Assembly: GCF_050948175.1 (NCBI RefSeq)
Contig: NW_027490241.1
Span: 620,001-684,000 of the forward strand
Reading direction: 5' to 3'
Length of the DNA: 64,000 nucleotides
From: Xylocopa sonorina
Lineage: Eukaryota; Arthropoda; Insecta; Hymenoptera; Apidae
The translations under genes and the position numbers were made by a program. The notes below the pieces were generated by a model, which did no database searches, was not told the origin of the DNA, and was given only the letters and a program-made list of their open reading frames with translations. Below are positions 40,901 to 53,500 of the stretch, piece by piece. How positions within the stretch are numbered: the stretch's first letter is position 1; each line of letters begins with the position of its first letter.

Positions 40901-43900
40901 ATACCTAGACATCTGTAGACGCTATTTCCTAGCAAGGAAGTGTCGCAATTACATTCATTTGAAGTGTAGACGAGGAATACATAACACTTCGCAAATCATA
41001 TTATATCTTACCATGAAACATAGAAATGAGATGCGATATCGCGTTTTAAGAAGCATTAGAAATCTATTGCTACGATACGTAGATATCTGCAAACGCTATT
41101 TCCTTGCTAGGAAGTGTCGCATTTACATTCATTTGAAGTATAGACAAGGAATACATGACACTTCGCAAATCATATTATATCTTACCATGAAACATAGAAA
41201 TGAGATGCGATATCGCGTTTTAAGGAGCATTAGATATCTACTGCTACGATACGTAGACATCTGCAAACGCTATTTCTTTGCAAGGAAGTGTCGCATTTAC
41301 ATTCATTTGAAGTGTAGACGAGGAATACATAACACTTCGCAAATCATATTATATCTTACCATGAAACATAGAAATGTGATGCGATATCGCGTTTTAAGAA
41401 GCATTAGAAATCTATTGCTACGATACGTAGAGATCTGCAATCGTTATTTCCTTGCAAGGAAGTGTCGCATTCACATTCATTTGAAGTGTAGACGAGGAAT
41501 ACATGACACTTCGCAAATCATATTATATCTTACCATGAAACAAAGAAATGAGATGCGATATCGTGTTCTAAGAAGCATTAGAAATCTATTGCTACGATAC
41601 GTAGACATCTGCAAACGATACTTCCTAGCTAGGAAGTGTCGCATTTACATTCATTTGAAGTGTAGACGAGGAATACATGACACTTCGCAAATCATATTAT
41701 ATCTTACCATGAAACATAGAAATGGGATGCGATATCGCGCTTTAAGAAGCATTAGAACTCTATTGCTACGATACCTAGACATCTGTAGACGCTATTTCCT
41801 AGCAAGGAAGTGTCGCAATTACATTCATTTGAAGTGTAGACGAGGAATACATGACACTTCGCATATCATATTATATCTTACCATGAAACAGATATGGGAT
41901 GCGATATCGCGTTTTAAGAAGCATTAGAAATCTATTGCTACGATACGTAGACATTTGCAAACGATATTTCCTAGCTAGGAAGTGTCGCATTTACATTCAT
42001 TTGAAGTGTAGACGAGGAACACATGACACTTCGCAAATCATATTATATCTTACCATGAAACATAGAAATGAGATGCGATATCGCGCTTTAAGAGGCATTA
42101 GAACTCTATTGCTACGATACCTAGACATCTGTAGACGCTATTTCCTAGCAAGGAAGTGTCGCAATTACATTCATTTGAAGTGTAGACGAGGAATACATAA
42201 CACTTCGCAAATCATATTATATCTTACCATGAAACATAGAAATGAGATGCGATATCGCGTTTTAAGAAGCATTAGAAATCTATTGCTACGATACGTAGAC
42301 ATCTGCAAACGCTATTTCCTTGCTAGGAAGTGTCGCATTTACATTCATTTGAAGTATAGACAAGGAATACATGACACTTCGCAAATCATATTATATCTTA
42401 CCATGAAACATAGAAATGAGATGCGATATCGCGTTTTAAGAAGCATTAGATATCTACTGCTACGATACGTAGACATCTGCAAACGCTATTTCTTTGCAAG
42501 GAAGTGTCGCATTTACATTCATTTGAAGTGTAGACGAGGAATACATAACACTTCGCAAATCATATTATATCTTACCATGAAACATAGAAATGTGATGCGA
42601 TATCGCGTTTTAAGAAGCATTAGAAATCTATTGCTACGATACGTAGACATCTGCAAACGCTATTTCCTTGCTAGGAAGTGTCGCATTTACATTCATTTGA
42701 AGTGTAGACGAGGAATACATAACACTTCGCAAATCACATTATATCTTACCATGAAACATAGAAATGAGATACGATATCGCGTTTTAAGAAGCATTAGATA
42801 TCTATTGCTACGATACGTAGACATCTGCAAACGCTATTTCTTTGGAAGGAAGTGTCGCATTTACATTCATTTGAAGTGTTGACGAGGAATACATAACACT
42901 TCGCAAAACATATTATATCCAACCATGAAACATAGAAATGAGATGCGATGTCGCGTTTTAAGAAGCATTAGAAAACTATTGCTACGATAGGTAGACATTT
43001 GCAAACGATATTTCCTAGCTAGGAAGTGTCGCATTTACATTCATTTGAAGTGTAGACGAGGAACACATGACACTTCGCAAATCATATTATATCTTACCAT
43101 GAAACATAGAAATGAGATGCGATATCGCGCTTTAAGAAGCATTAGAACTCTATTGCTACGATACCTAGACATCTGTAGACGCTATTTCCTAGCAAGGAAG
43201 TGTCGCAATTACATTCATTTGAAGTGTAGACGAGGAATACATAACACTTCGCAAATCATATTATATCTTACCATGAAACATAGAAATGAGATGCGATATC
43301 GCGTTTTAAGAAGCATTAGAAATCTATTGCTACGATACGTAGACATCTGCAAACGCTATTTCCTTGCTAGGAAGTGTCGCATTTACATTCATTTGAAGTA
43401 TAGACAAGGAATACATGACACTTCGCAAATCATATTATATCTTACCATGAAACATAGAAATGAGATGCGATATCGCGTTTTAAGAAGCATTAGATATCTA
43501 CTGCTACGATACGTAGACATCTGCAAACGCTATTTCTTTGCAAGGAAGTGTCGCATTTACATTCATTTGAAGTGTAGACGAGGAATACATAACACTTCGC
43601 AAATCATATTATATCTTACCATGAAACATAGAAATGTGATGCGATATCGCGTTTTAAGAAGCATTAGAAATCTATTGCTACGATACGTAGAGATCTGCAA
43701 TCGTTATTTCCTTGCAAGGAAGTGTCGCATTCACATTCATTTGAAGTGTAGACGAGGAATACATGACACTTCGCAAATCATATTATATCTTACCATGTGA
43801 ACAAAGAAATGAGATGCGATATCGTGTTCTAAGAAGCATTAGAAATCTATTGCTACGATACGTAGACATCTGCAAACGAAACTTCCTAGCTAGGAAGTGT

Positions 43901-44785
43901 CGCATTTACATTCATTTGAAGTGTAGACGAGGAACACATGACACTTCGCAAATCATATTATATCTTACCATGAAACATAGAAATGAGATGCGATGTCGCG
44001 TTTTAAGAAGCATTAGAAAACTATTGCTACGATAGGTAGACATTTGCAAACGATATTTCCTAGCTAGGAAGTGTCGCATTTACATTCATTTGAAGTGTAG
44101 ACGAGGAACACATGACACTTCGCAAATCATATTATATCTTACCATGAAACATAGAAATGAGATGCGATATCGCGCTTTAAGAAGCATTAGAACTCTATTG
44201 CTACGATACCTAGACATCTGTAGACGCTATTTCCTAGCAAGGAAGTGTCGCAATTACATTCATTTGAAGTGTAGACGAGGAATACATAACACTTCGCAAA
44301 TCATATTATATCTTACCATGAAACATAGAAATGAGATGCGATATCGCGTTTTAAGAAGCATTAGAAATCTATTGCTACGATACGTAGACATCTGCAAACG
44401 CTATTTCCTTGCTAGGAAGTGTCGCATTTACATTCATTTGAAGTATAGACAAGGAATACATGACACTTCGCAAATCATATTATATCTTACCATGAAACAT
44501 AGAAATGAGATACGATATCGCGTTTTAAGAAGCATTAGATATCTATTGCTACGATACGTAGACATCTGCAAACGCTATTTCTTTGGAAGGAAGTGTCGCA
44601 TTTACATTCATTTGAAGTGTTGACGAGGAATACATAACACTTCGCAAAACATATTATATCCAACCATGAAACATAGAAATGAGATGCGATGTCGCGTTTT
44701 AAGAAGCATTAGAAAACTATTGCTACGATAGGTAGACATTTGCAAACGATATTTCCTAGCTAGGAAGTGTCGCATTTACATTCAT
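37829..44785 (+). repeat. 17-monomer higher-order repeat and shortened derivatives
   Basis: Units anchored on the GGAACACATGAC monomer start at 37829, 40785 and 43045. The first is 2956 bp (17 x 174 minus 2). The second has the same order but is 2260 bp, because two separate losses of exactly two monomers (348 bp each) are missing from it. A TGTTGACGAGG mutation marks homologous positions near 40269, 40617, 42877 and 44618. Later units (44090, 44786) are shorter still and share the CATGTGAAC insertion. Confidence 0.8.
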
Positions 44786-46469
44786 TTGAAGTGTAGACGA
44801 GGAACACATGACACTTCGCAAATCATATTATATCTTACCATGAAACATAGAAATGAGATGCGATATCGCGCTTTAAGAAGCATTAGAACTCTATTGCTAC
44901 GATACCTAGACATCTGTAGACGCTATTTCCTAGCAAGGAAGTGTCGCAATTACATTCATTTGAAGTGTAGACGAGGAATACATAACACTTCGCAAATCAT
45001 ATTATATCTTACCATGAAACATAGAAATGAGATGCGATATCGCGTTTTAAGAAGCATTAGAAATCTATTGCTACGATACGTAGACATCTGCAAACGCTAT
45101 TTCCTTGCTAGGAAGTGTCGCATTTACATTCATTTGAAGTATAGACAAGGAATACATGACACTTCGCAAATCATATTATATCTTACCATGAAACATAGAA
45201 ATGAGATGCGATATCGCGTTTTAAGGAGCATTAGATATCTACTGCTACGATACGTAGACATCTGCAAACGCTATTTCTTTGCAAGGAAGTGTCGCATTTA
45301 CATTCATTTGAAGTGTAGACGAGGAATACATAACACTTCGCAAATCATATTATATCTTACCATGAAACATAGAAATGTGATGCGATATCGCGTTTTAAGA
45401 AGCATTAGAAATCTATTGCTACGATACGTAGAGATCTGCAATCGTTATTTCCTTGCAAGGAAGTGTCGCATTCACATTCATTTGAAGTGTAGACGAGGAA
45501 TACATGACACTTCGCAAATCATATTATATCTTACCATGTGAACAAAGAAATGAGATGCGATATCGTGTTCTAAGAAGCATTAGAAATCTATTGCTACGAT
45601 ACGTAGACACTGCAAACGAAACTTCCTAGCTAGGAAGTGTCGCATTTACATTCATTTGAAGTGTAGACGAGGAACACATGACACTTCGCAAATCATATTA
45701 TATCTTACCATGAAACATAGAAATGAGATGCGATATCGCGTTTTAAGAAGCATTAGAACATTATTGCTAAGATAGGTAGACATTTGCAAACGCTATTTCC
45801 TTGCAAGGAAATGTCGCATTTACATTCATTTTAAGTGTAGACGAGGAATACATAACACTTCGCAAATCATGTTATATCTTACCATGAAACATAGGAATGA
45901 GATGCGATATCGCGTTTTAAGAAGCATTAGAACTCTATTGCTACGATACCTAGACATCTGCAGACGCTATTTCCTAGCAAGGAAGTGTCGCATTTACATT
46001 CATTTGAAGTGTAGACGAGGAATACATGACACTTCGCATATCATATTATATCTTACCATGAAACAGAAATGAGATGCGATATCGCGTTTTAAGATGCATT
46101 AGAAATCTATTGCTACGATACGTAGACATCTGCAAACGCTATTTCCTTGCAAGGAAGTGTCGCGTTTACATTCATTTGAAGTGTAGGCGAGGAATACATG
46201 ACACTTCGCAAATCATATTATATCTTACCATGAAACATTGAAATGAGATGCGATATCGCGTTTTAAGAAGCATTTGAACTCTATTGCTACGATACATAGA
46301 CATCTGCAGACGCTATTTCCTAGCAAGGAAGTGTCGCATTTACATTCATTTGAAGTGTAGACGAGGAATTCATGACACTTCGCAAATCATATTATATCTT
46401 ACCATGAAACATAGAAATGAGATGCGATATCGCGTTTTAAGAAGCATTAGAACACTATTGTTACGATAG

Positions 46470-46473
46470 GTAG
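46470..46473. repeat. Left target-site duplication GTAG of insertion 3
   Basis: The flank reads GATAGGTAG immediately before TGTTACGTC. The same GTAG follows the element at 47806 and the satellite continues as GTAGACATTTGC. Empty-site monomers with this flank exist, for example at 34461-34480. Confidence 0.85.
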
Positions 46474-46826
46474 TGTTACGTCAGGCGTTCCGCCTGCCGC
46501 CTTCCAGCATCATCCCCAGCTCCCGACGAGGCCCTATGCATATCCAGCTGCATTCAGCCGCACCGAACAAGTCCCGTTACAGTACGACAACACGTCCATC
46601 AGCCGAGCCAAGGCAGCCGAACGCGGACTTTCCAGAAGCCAGCCGCTTAACCTCCCACGTAGACAACGAGACCTGAGAACCCACCACGTCAAGTCCGATG
46701 ACCAGCTTCATACAACTCACGAACGCTACTCATACTTCGCGAGCATTTATTCTTAAGTTCATCCCTCTAGATTAAGTACACTACAGACGAATGTACATAC
46801 AGGAACAACAGAACAAATAGTCTTAA

Positions 46827-46846
46827 GATAGATTAAATGCGATGCG
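46827..46846 (+). promoter_or_regulatory. Possible LTR core promoter, insertion 3
   Basis: GATTAAATGCGATGCG lies at the entry to the GC-rich tract, aligned with ATATAAG...GATGCG of insertion 1. The position, about 350 bp from the LTR 5' end, would suit a U3/R boundary. Inference only. Confidence 0.25.
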
Positions 46847-47035
46847 CAAGCGAGCGCCCGACGCGCGCGGCTCGCGCGTTCCGCGGACCGCCCCACTACG
46901 CGGGACGAGCGGTCTCCCTTCTCCGACCGTCCGCCCCACCGCGGGGCCCGAGCGATACGCGCGCCGCGCGACCCGAGGAGGTCGCGGACGCGCGCCTGGA
47001 AGATCAGAATCGTCGTAGCCGGCGACCGAGACTAA
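46840..47035 (+). other. GC- and CpG-rich tract of insertion 3
   Basis: Counterpart of the CpG-rich tracts of insertions 1 and 2, including CCCGAGGAGGTCGCGGACGC, which is the reverse complement of the shared CCTCCTCGGG region. It is open in one frame, but I see no protein similarity between copies here, so no gene is called. Confidence 0.5.
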
Positions 47036-47039
47036 TCAA

Positions 47040-47283
47040 TTTGGATACCTCAAGTCACTTCTGCCTTAGGCTTTTTTCCGCTCCACTTGGGAGTGTTCTC
47101 ATTCTAATTCCATTTGCAAATTCCAATACCAGTTCTAATCTTCCAAGACTTAGCTTTATCTTTAATAATCAACGTTTACTTTAAATTAGAATAGGGACAG
47201 TTAATGTGTAAGCTTAGGATTTACTCTAGAATATATTCATTTATTTAGTCAATCAGTGCTTTAATTCTCTACAAATCCCTTAA
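47040..47283 (+). other. AT-rich non-coding segment of insertion 3
   Basis: AT-rich stretch between the GC-rich tract and the open frame, with no gene supported. The reading frame of the conserved exon opens after the TAA at 47281-47283. Confidence 0.45.
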
Positions 47284-47406
47284 GTTCTAAATTCATTTAT
47301 TTGCGGTTTCATACGAGTTTTTCGCGATCAAGGTTCACGGATAGTTGAAACTCTGAGCGCACCGCCGCTTAGCAAGCCGTATCCAGCTTCAAGGAAGCCG
47401 ACACGC

Positions 47407-47652
47407 ATGCCATCCGGTGCCAAGAGAACTTACTTCTGTAAGGAGAACCTCCAGTGTCACAGCGACGCGACGCCTGTTCCTGGACAACCTGAGTCGACCG
47501 TACGACAGCCCCGGCCGACTTGGAAGCTGGTGCCGATTTCCTTGCCGTCAATCAGCCCGTATCCAGGGATAATCCCGTTCAGCGATCCAAGGAGCCTCCA
47601 TTACCTGCAACGAGATACGCAATTAGAAACAAGGCAAGACAGCTCAAGGTAA
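47407..47652 (+). CDS. LTR-embedded open frame, copy 3 (81 codons from ATG; open from 47284)
   Basis: Third copy of the shared LTR frame. The C-terminal part W-K-L-V-P-I ... S-P-Y ... I-P-F-S-D-P-R ... Y-L-Q-R aligns with insertions 1 and 2. The N-terminal arginine block is much less conserved (T-R-M-P-S-G-A-K-R-T-Y-F). The stop TAA at 47650-47652 is formed by the splice donor itself (TCAAG|GTAAGTGAG), so the frame is open to the donor, as in insertion 2. The product is unknown. If real, it would be the first exon of a protein starting in the 5' LTR and spliced into the lost internal region. Chance open frame is the alternative. Confidence 0.4.
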   Translation: MPSGAKRTYFCKENLQCHSDATPVPGQPESTVRQPRPTWKLVPISLPSISPYPGIIPFSDPRSLHYLQRDTQLETRQDSSR

Positions 47653-47657
47653 GTGAG
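47644..47657 (+). other. Candidate splice donor in insertion 3
   Basis: TCAAG|GTAAGTGAG, with the GT at 47649-47650: an excellent match to the eukaryotic 5' splice-site consensus. It lies about 155 bp before the LTR 3' end, in the same phase (2) relative to the conserved frame as in insertions 1 and 2. Confidence 0.5.
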
Positions 47658-47805
47658 TGACGTTCTACTCACCGTGTTCGCGTCTTGATACGTTTTCGCG
47701 TCCCATTCGAACCGAGCGTCCACCGCAATCGTGCGGAACTTTCGGAGTATCGGCTACGTGTTACCCGCGGTTAATCCTGCAATTTTCCGGACCCGTGACG
47801 TGACA

Positions 47806-47809
47806 GTAG
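47806..47809. repeat. Right target-site duplication GTAG of insertion 3
   Basis: Perfect copy of 46470-46473. The satellite resumes in register (GTAGACATTTGC) in a monomer with the TTTCAACGAAG variant. Confidence 0.85.
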
Positions 47810-50519
47810 ACATTTGCAAACGCTATTTCCTTTCAACGAAGTGTCGCATTTGCAATCATTTGATGTGTAGAGGAGGAATACATAACACTTCGCAAAACAT
47901 ATTACATCTTACCATGAATCATAGAAATGAGATGCGATATCGCGTTTTAAGAAGCATTAGAACACTATTGCTAAGATAGGTAGACATTTGCAAACGTTAT
48001 TTCCTTGCAAGGAAGTGTCGCATTTACATTCATTTGAAGTGTAGACGAGGAATACATAACACTTCGCAAATCATGTTATATCTTACCATGAAACATAGAA
48101 ATGAGATGCGATATCGCGTTTTAAAAATCATATGAACTCTATTGCTACGATACGTAGACATCTGCAATCGTTATTTCCTTTCAAGAGAGTGTCGCAATAA
48201 CTTTCATTTGAATCGTAGACGAGGAATGCATAACACTTCGCAATGAATATTATATCTTACCATGATACATAAAAATGAGATGCGATATCGCGTTGTAAGA
48301 AGCATTAGAAATCTATTGCTACGATATGTAGACATCTGCAAACGCTATTTCCTTGCTAGGAAGTGTCGCATTTACATTCATTTCAAGTATAGACGAGGAA
48401 TACATGACACTTCGCAAATCATATTATATCTTACCATGAAACATAGAAATGAGATGCGATATCACGTTTTAAGAAGCATTAGATATCTACTGCTACGATA
48501 CGTAGACATCTGCAAACGCTACTTCTTTGCAAGGAAGTGTCGCATTTACATTCATTTGAAGTGTAGACGAGGAATACATGACACTTCGCAAATCATATTA
48601 TATCTTACCATGAAACAGAAATGAGATGCGATATCGCGTTTTAAGAAGCATTAGAAATCTATTGCTACGATACGTGGACATCTGCAAACGCTATTTCCTT
48701 GCAAGGAATTGTCGCGTTTACATTCATTTGAAGTGTAGACGAGGAATACATGACACTTCGCAAATCATATTATATCTTACCATGAAACATGGAAATGAGA
48801 TGCGATATCGCGTTTTAAGAAGCATTTGAACTCTATTGCTACGATACATAGACATCTGCAGACGCTATTTCCTAGCAAGGATGTGTCGCATTTACATTCA
48901 TTTGAAGTGTAGACGAGGAATTCATGACACTTCGCAAATCATATTATATCTTACCATGAAACATATAAATGAGATGCGATATCGCGTTTTAAGAAGCATT
49001 AGAACACTATTGTTACGATAGGTAGACATTTGCAAACGCTATTTCCTTTCAAGGAAGTGTCGCATTTGCAATCATTTGAAGTGTAGAGGAGGAATACATA
49101 ACACTTCGCAAAACATATTACATCTTACCATGAAACATAGAAATGAGATGCGATATCGCGTTTTAAGAAGCATTAGAACTCTATTGCTACTATACCTAGA
49201 CATCTGCAGACGCTATTTCCTAGCAAGGAAGTGTCGCATTTACATTCATTTGAAGTGTAGACGAGGAATACATAACACTTCGCAAATCATATTATATCTT
49301 ACCATGAAACATAGAAATGAGATGCGATATCGCGTTGTAAGAAGCATTAGAAATCTATTGCTACGATACGTAGACACCTGCAAACGCTATTTCCTTGCTA
49401 GGAAGTGTCGCATTTACATTCATTTGAAGTGTAGACGAGGAATACATAACACTTCGCAAATCATGTTATATCTTACCATGAAACATAGAAATGAGATGCG
49501 ATATCGCGTTTTAAAAATCATATGAACTCTATTGCTACGATACGTAGACATCTGCAATCGTTATTTCCTTTCAAGGAAGTGTCGCATTTACTTTCATTTG
49601 AATCGTAGACGAGGAATGCATAACACTTCGCAATGAATATTATATCTTACCATGATACATAAAAAATGAAATGCGATATCGCGTTGTAAGAAGCATTAGA
49701 AATCTATTGCTACGATACGTAGACATCTGCAAACGCTATTTCCTTGCTAGGAAGTGTCGCATTTACATTTATTTCAAGTATAGACAAGGAATACATGACA
49801 CTTCGCAAATCACATTATATCCTACCATGAAACATAGGAATGAGATGCGATATCACGTTTTAAGAAGCATTAGATATCTACTGCTACGATACGTAGACAT
49901 CTGCAAACGCTACTTCTTTGCAAGAAAGTGTCGCATTTACATTCATTTGAAGTGTAGACGAGGAATACATGACACTTCGCAAATCATATTATATCTTACC
50001 ATGAAACAGATATGAGATGCGATATCGCGTTTTAAGAAGCATTAGAAATCTATTGCTACGATACGTAGACATCTGCAAACGCTATTTCCTTGCAAGGAAT
50101 TGTCGCGTTTACATTCATTTGAAGTGTAGACGAGGAATACATGACACTTCGCAAATCATATTATATCTTACCATGAAACATGGAAATGTGATGCGATATC
50201 GCGTTTTAAGAAGCATTTGAACTCTATTGCTACGATACATAGACATCTGCAGACGCTATTTCCTAGCAAGGAAGTGTCGCATTTACATTCATTTGAAGTG
50301 TAGACGAGGAATTCATGACACTTCGCAAATCATATTACATCTTACCATGAAACATAGAAATGAGATGCGATATCGCGTTTTAAGAAGCATTAGAACTCTA
50401 TTGCTACGATACCTAGACATCTGCAGACGCTATTTCCTAGCAAGGAAGAGTCGCATTTACATTCATTTGAAGTGTAGACGAGGAATACATAACACTTCGC
50501 AAATCATATTATATCTTAC

Positions 50520-53500
50520 CATGAAACATAGAAATGAGATGCGATATCGCGTTTTAAAAATCATATGAACTCTATTGCTACGATACGTAGACATCTGCAA
50601 TCGTTATTTCCTTTCAAGGAAGTGTCGCATTTACTTTCATTTGAATCGTAGACGAGGAATGCATAACACTTCGCAATGAATATTATATCTTACCATGATA
50701 CATAAAAATGAGATGCGATATCGCGTTGTAAGAAGCATTAGAAATCTATTGCTACGATACGTAGACATCTGCAGACGCTATTTCCTTGCTAGGAAGTGTC
50801 GCATTTACATTCATTTCAAGTATAGACAAGGAATACATGACACTTCGCAAATCATATTATATCTTACCATGAAACATAGAAATGAGATGCGATTTCACGT
50901 TTTAAGAAGCATTAGATATCTACTGCTACGATACGTAGACATCTGCAAACGCTACTTCTTTGCAAGGAAGTGTCGCATTTACATTCAATTGAAGTGTAGA
51001 CGAGGAATACATGACACTTCGCAAATCATATTATATCTTACCATGAAACAGAAATGAGATGCGATATCGCGTTTTAAGAAGCATTAGATATCTACTGCTA
51101 CGATACGTAGACATCTGCAAACGCTATTTCCTTGCAAGGAAGTGTCGCGTTTACATTCATTTGAAGTGTAGACGAGGTATACATAACACTTCGCAAAGCA
51201 TATTATATCTTACCATGAAACATAGAAATGGGATGCGATATCGCGTTTTAAGAAGCATTAGAACTTTATCGCTACCATACGTAGAGAGCTGCAGACGCTA
51301 TTTCCTAGCAAGGAAGTGTCGCATTTACATTCATTTGAAGTGTAGACGAGGAATACATGACACTTCGCAAATCATATTATATCTTACCATGAAACATAGA
51401 AATGAGATGCGATATCGCGTTGTAAGAAACATATGAACTCTATTGCTACGATACGTAGACATCTGCAATCGTTATTTCCTTGCAAGGAAGTGTCGCATTC
51501 ACATTCATTTGAAGTGTAGACGAGGAATACATGACACTTCGCAAATCATATTATATCTTACCATGAAACATAGAAATGAGATACGATATCGCGTTCTAAG
51601 ATGCATTAGAAATCTATTGCTACGATACGTAGACATCTGCAAGCGATACTTCCTAGCTAGGAAGTGTCGCATTTACATTCATTTGAAGTGTAGACGAGGA
51701 ATACATGACACTTCGCAAATCACATTATATCTTACCATGAAACATAGAAATGAGATACGATATCGCGTTTTAAGAAGCATTAGATATCTATTGCTACGAT
51801 ACGTAGACATCTGCAAACGCTATTTCTTTGGAAGGAAGTGTCGCATTTACATTCATTCGAAGTGTAGACGAGGAATACATAACACTTCGCAAAACATATT
51901 ATATCCAACCATGAAACATAGAAATGAGATGCGATGTCGCGTTTTAAGAAGCATTAGAAAACTATTGCTACGATAGGTAGACATTTGCAAACGCTATTTC
52001 CTGGCAAGGAAGTGTCGCATTTACATTCATTTGAAGTGTAGACGAGGAATACGTGACACTTCGCAAATCATTATATCTTACCATGAAACAGAAATGAGAT
52101 GCGATATCGCGTTTTAAGAAGCATTAGAAACCTATTGCTACGATACGTAGACGTCTGCAAACGCTATTTCCTTGCAAGGAAGTGTCGCGTTTACATTCAT
52201 TTGAAGTGTAGACGAGGTATACATGACACTTCGCAAATCATATTATATCTTACCATGAAACATAGAAATGAGATGCGATATCGCGTTTTAAGAAGCATTT
52301 GAACTCTATTGCTACGATACATAGACATCTGCAGACGCTATTTCCTAGCAAGGAAGTGTCGCGTTTACATTCATTTGAAGTGTAGACGAGGAATACATGA
52401 CACTTCGCAAATCATATTATATCTTACCATGAAACATAGAAATGAGATGCGATATCGCGTTTTAAGAAGCATTTGAACTCTATTGCTACGATACATAGGC
52501 ATCTGCAGACGCTATTTCCTAGCAAGGAAGTGTCGCATTTACATTCATTTGAAGGGTAGACGAGGAATTCATGACACTTCGCAAATCATATTATATCTAA
52601 CCATGAAACATACAAATGAGATGCGATATCGCGTTTTAAGAAGCATTAGAACACTATTGTTACGATAGGTAGACATTTGCAAACGCTATTTCCTTTCAAG
52701 GAAGTGTCGCATTTACTTTCATTTGAATCGTAGACGAGGAATGCATAACACTTCGCAATGAATATTATATCTTACCATGAAACATAGAAATGAGATGCGA
52801 CATCGCGTTGTAAGAAGCATTAGAAATCTATTGCTGCGATACGTAGACACCTGCAAACACTATTTCCTTGCTAGGAAGTGTCGCATTTACATTCATTTCA
52901 AGTATAGACAAGGAATACATGACACTTCGCAAATCATATTATATCTTACCATGAAACATAGAAATGAGATGCGATATCGCGTTTTAAGAAGCATTAGATA
53001 TCTACTGCTACGATACGTAGACATCTGCAAACGCTACTTCTTTGCAAGGAAGTGTCGCATTTACATTCATTTGAAGTGTAGACGAGGAATACATGACACT
53101 TCGCAAATCATATTATATCTTACCATGAAACAGAAATGAGATGCGATATCGCGTTCTAAGAAGCATTAGAAATCTATTGCTACGATACGCGGACATCTGC
53201 AAACGCTATTTCCTTGCAAGGAATTGTCGCGTTTACATTCATTTGAAGTGTAGACGAGGAATACATGACACTTCGCAAATCATATTATATCTTACCATGA
53301 AACATGGAAATGAGATGCGATATCGCGTTTTAAGAAGCATTTGAACTCTATTGCTACGATACATAGACATCTGCAGACGCTATTTCCTAGCAAGGATGTG
53401 TCGCATTTACATTCATTTGAAGTGTAGACGAGGAATTCATGACACTTCGCAAATCATATTATATCTTACCATGAAACATATAAATGAGATGCGATATCGC

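Larger units (their letters stand above)
21686..46473 (+). repeat. 174-bp satellite, array C (about 142 monomers)
   Basis: Same 174-bp monomer, but a different set of variants from arrays A and B. Examples are GAAACAAAGAAATG, CGTGTTCTAAG, TTAGATATCTA, TTTCTTTGGAAGG, CCTAGCTAGG and GGAACACATGAC. I find no type-B (CAATGAATATT) half-monomer here. Phase 1 at 21705 and at 33885 are exactly 70 periods apart, so the first 12.2 kb is free of net indels. Later there are 2-bp deletions (GAAACAGAAATG near 34068 and 37198; related forms near 38934, 41890 and 46067), 1-bp insertions (CATGTGAAC near 43797 and 45538) and a 1-bp deletion near 45609. No gene supported. Confidence 0.98.
46474..47805 (+). mobile_element. 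Solo-LTR-like insertion 3 (1332 bp), opposite orientation
   Basis: The termini TGTTACGTC ... GACGTGACA match the reverse complement of insertions 1 and 2 and are flanked by a perfect GTAG duplication. Just inside the 5' end it carries AGGCG-TTC-CGCCT, the same hairpin as AGGCG-GTA-CGCCT at the right ends of the other two. The same module order follows: GC-rich tract (about 46840-47035), AT-rich tract, GAGCGCACCGCCGCTTA block (insertion 2 has GAGCGGACCGCCGCTTA on its minus strand), open frame, splice donor, then about 155 bp to the end. The DNA is clearly divergent from the other copies, so the family is old or has several subfamilies. No internal retrotransposon region is present. Confidence 0.75.

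Noticed and set aside
46837..47184. 115-codon frame in the GC-rich tract of insertion 3
   Set aside because: Low-complexity Arg/Pro/Ala composition typical of CpG-rich DNA. The equivalent tracts in insertions 1 and 2 do not encode a similar peptide.
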